A stretch of DNA of 64,000 nucleotides from Bacillus timonensis (GTDB lineage Bacteria > Bacillota > Bacilli > Bacillales > Bacillaceae_L): assembly GCA_020171895.1 (NCBI GenBank), contig JAIVAN010000012.1, positions 1 to 64,000 on the forward strand, given 5' to 3'. Every line of letters begins with the position of its first letter. Position 1 is the first letter of the stretch. The translations under genes were made by a program, and so were the position numbers. The notes below the pieces were generated by a model, which worked only from the letters and a program-made list of their open reading frames with translations, was not told the DNA's origin and did not search any database. This document shows, piece after piece, positions 63,501 through 64,000 of the stretch.

Positions 63501-64000
63501 ATCACCAGCCGGAATTTCTGTGAAGTCTGAAACGCCGTCACGACCTGCTTTAAATGGTGCCGCTGCTGATAATACAGGCAGCCCATCATACTCAGTACCT
63601 TCAATTAATTTCTCAATATATTGTTTTTGAGCATCTGCAACGATTTGTACAGAAGGATCATCTTGAACTTGTGAGAAATAGCTATAGATATCAGAAGCTG
63701 TTTGTCCTACAGGACCTGATACATACTCAATTGTATGCTCATGATCATCGTGTACTGCAGCTAATACATCAGGGTCTGCTGTTACTAATGGTGTTTTAGT
63801 AGCTTTGTCAAAGATCGCACGATTCGTAGACTGTGAATCTACAACTGCCCATTTACCATCAGCATCTTTTTCTAGAACTAAATCAATAATCCCTAAGTGA
63901 CTTCCCCAATATCCAGGTTGAACAGCAGCAACACCGTTAATTGTTCCTTTTGTGTTGTCTACATTTTGGATGTTGTTATAGTTTTTGCCAGGGAATGTTG
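60597..64000 (-). CDS. yfkN: YfkN-like multidomain nucleotide phosphoesterase, sortase-anchored (partial)
   Basis: The frame continues through the right edge; the visible 1134 codons are the C-terminal part. In order: end of a 2',3'-cyclic nucleotidase module (Y-K-Y-P-N-T-V-M-A-V and K-E-W-L-E-W), then a full 5'-nucleotidase module: M-H-T-N-D-T-H-A-H, V-D-A-G-D-V-F-S-G, V-P-G-N-H-E-F-D, G-G-H-S-H-T and substrate-binding N-G-G-G-I-R. Then an Ig-like stretch, a P-G-D-G-G-S-T repeat, and the wall anchor L-P-D-T-A, a membrane helix and R-R-R. L-P-D-T-A is the sortase motif known for B. subtilis YfkN. Scavenges phosphate and nucleosides at the cell wall. Confidence 0.92.
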   Translation of the reverse strand, partial: TFPGKNYNNIQNVDNTKGTINGVAAVQPGYWGSHLGIIDLVLEKDADGKWAVVDSQSTNRAIFDKATKTPLVTADPDVLAAVHDDHEHTIEYVSGPVGQTASDIYSYFSQVQDDPSVQIVADAQKQYIEKLIEGTEYDGLPVLSAAAPFKAGRDGVSDFTEIPAGDIAIKDTASLYKYPNTVMAVKLTGQQVKEWLEWSAGQFNQIDPNNPAEQLLVKPNNSSTGFPSYNFDIIDGLTYQIDVTQPQRYNSKGDVKVSDSERIINLQYNGEPIDLEQEFIVATNNYRATFTPIANPGGDKIIIESPDENRQVLVNYIRDNGTINPSADRNWSFAPINGDVNLVFYSSPAAQKYAENTDDIKYVQTLENGFAKYSVDLKRFDLTIMHTNDTHAHLENVARRITKIKEIRTEVDNSILVDAGDVFSGTLFFNQYLGQADVEFMNMIGYDVMVPGNHEFDKGPEVLAEFIKKTQFPIVSSNINYTKDAHLGPLFKNTIGQPGEGGNIYPAVILDVDGEKVGVFGLTTEETAFLAAPGKDVVFENYITKAKETVSMLQSQGINKIIGLTHLGFAYDKKLVEAVDGIDVVVGGHSHTQLDKAVVYNLDSEPTLIVQAQEYGNYLGRLDLSFSDAGILKSWNDQLININEKDANKKYVIAADPEAAALLAEYEKPLEELKNTIVGKTDVFLNGERKSVRSQETNLGNLITDSMLAKAKTIMPNTTIAIQNGGGIRASIDSGDISLGEVLTTMPFGNNLVTLDLSGAEVLAALENAVSEIEFGAGRFAQVSGLYYSFNRSMPAGSRIVDVFVETENGIEELDLDKMYTVATNAYIADGGDGYAVFKNAKNDGRMKELYFVDYEVFTEYLAKVGTVAPELEGRITEVIDPVAADIVKDGKKATATVALEKVKLTPANGTLPIDLTAGQDTETVEVSLTAEQISFLIAQNASITLFTDFVEVTIPVSNLVAADATFTITNLGTDEDSLTAIYDFTITQNGADVTTFVDDVTLSFKLDKEATNPSIFYFNEETSEWELVESYYDAESGEVFAWVSHFSQYTVKEVASSGTPGDGGSTPGDGGSTPGDGGLTPGTDDGSDKDSDGKELPDTATNSFNYLLIGMLLLSMGGFAYVIQRRRTVMKG

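Overview
The window is low-GC DNA from a spore-forming Bacillus-like bacterium (Bacillaceae). Supporting markers are a KinB-type sporulation kinase, a YfkN-type sortase-anchored phosphoesterase, a DesR-type site before a Des-type desaturase, a PerR box before katG, strong GGAGG ribosome sites and a spore-type Mn(II) oxidase operon. No species is claimed.

1-12.8 kb is a polymorphic-toxin array: nine toxin C-terminus/immunity pairs. Seven (A, B, RHS-NucA, C, D, E, F) are on the + strand and two (G, H) on the - strand. Recognisable warheads are a TNT-type NAD glycohydrolase, a NucA/NucB DNase on a broken WapA-type RHS core (paired with a ComJ-like inhibitor), a toxin-35-like domain and a DUF6883-like domain. 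Immunity genes include Imm8-like, DUF4279 and DUF4926 types. Apart from A (the tail of a gene that starts left of the window), the cassettes are orphan tips. They are separated by ~570-700 bp repeats that contain an antisense, mostly decayed HTH_26/Xre gene and a 27-codon reading frame. All cassettes except A and RHS-NucA begin with the last ~12 codons plus right end of an IS110-family element, fused to a constant joint reading D/E-R-T-K-G (DNA core ACTAAGGGTA). A complete IS110 element sits at this joint in front of toxin H. Its upstream leader, a candidate bridge RNA, carries a 7-nt complement of the joint. I regard this IS110/toxin-cassette association as the most interesting feature here.

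12.8-25 kb is mixed: small membrane proteins, a broken retropepsin-like protease gene, a YVTN beta-propeller protein, a VOC protein, two DUF4256 paralogues, a GIY-YIG-like protein, DUF2716 and several GGGGACGGTTC-type dispersed repeats. katG ends this block.

25-41 kb holds mqo, an SDR, and a six-gene beta-glucan-oligosaccharide locus. The locus comprises a LacI regulator, an ABC importer, a GH1 beta-glucosidase, a GH30 glucanase and a ~1077-residue GH94/GH161-type phosphorylase. It has two distinct palindromic operator types. DUF1456, a YgjP-like metallopeptidase and a class 3 lipase follow.

41-64 kb carries a cold/membrane block (fatty acid desaturase, YczE-like membrane protein, Csp), a Trm11-like methyltransferase, Mn catalase with a YuzF-like protein, an ABC exporter, truA, a compact mnxEFG-like Mn-oxidase operon, an MscS channel, a heterodimeric ABC exporter with one degenerate ATP site, kinB, and the 3' part of a yfkN-like gene running off the right edge. 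Three copies of a ~200-bp GC-rich structured repeat lie in intergenic gaps at 27.8, 43.9 and 55.2 kb.
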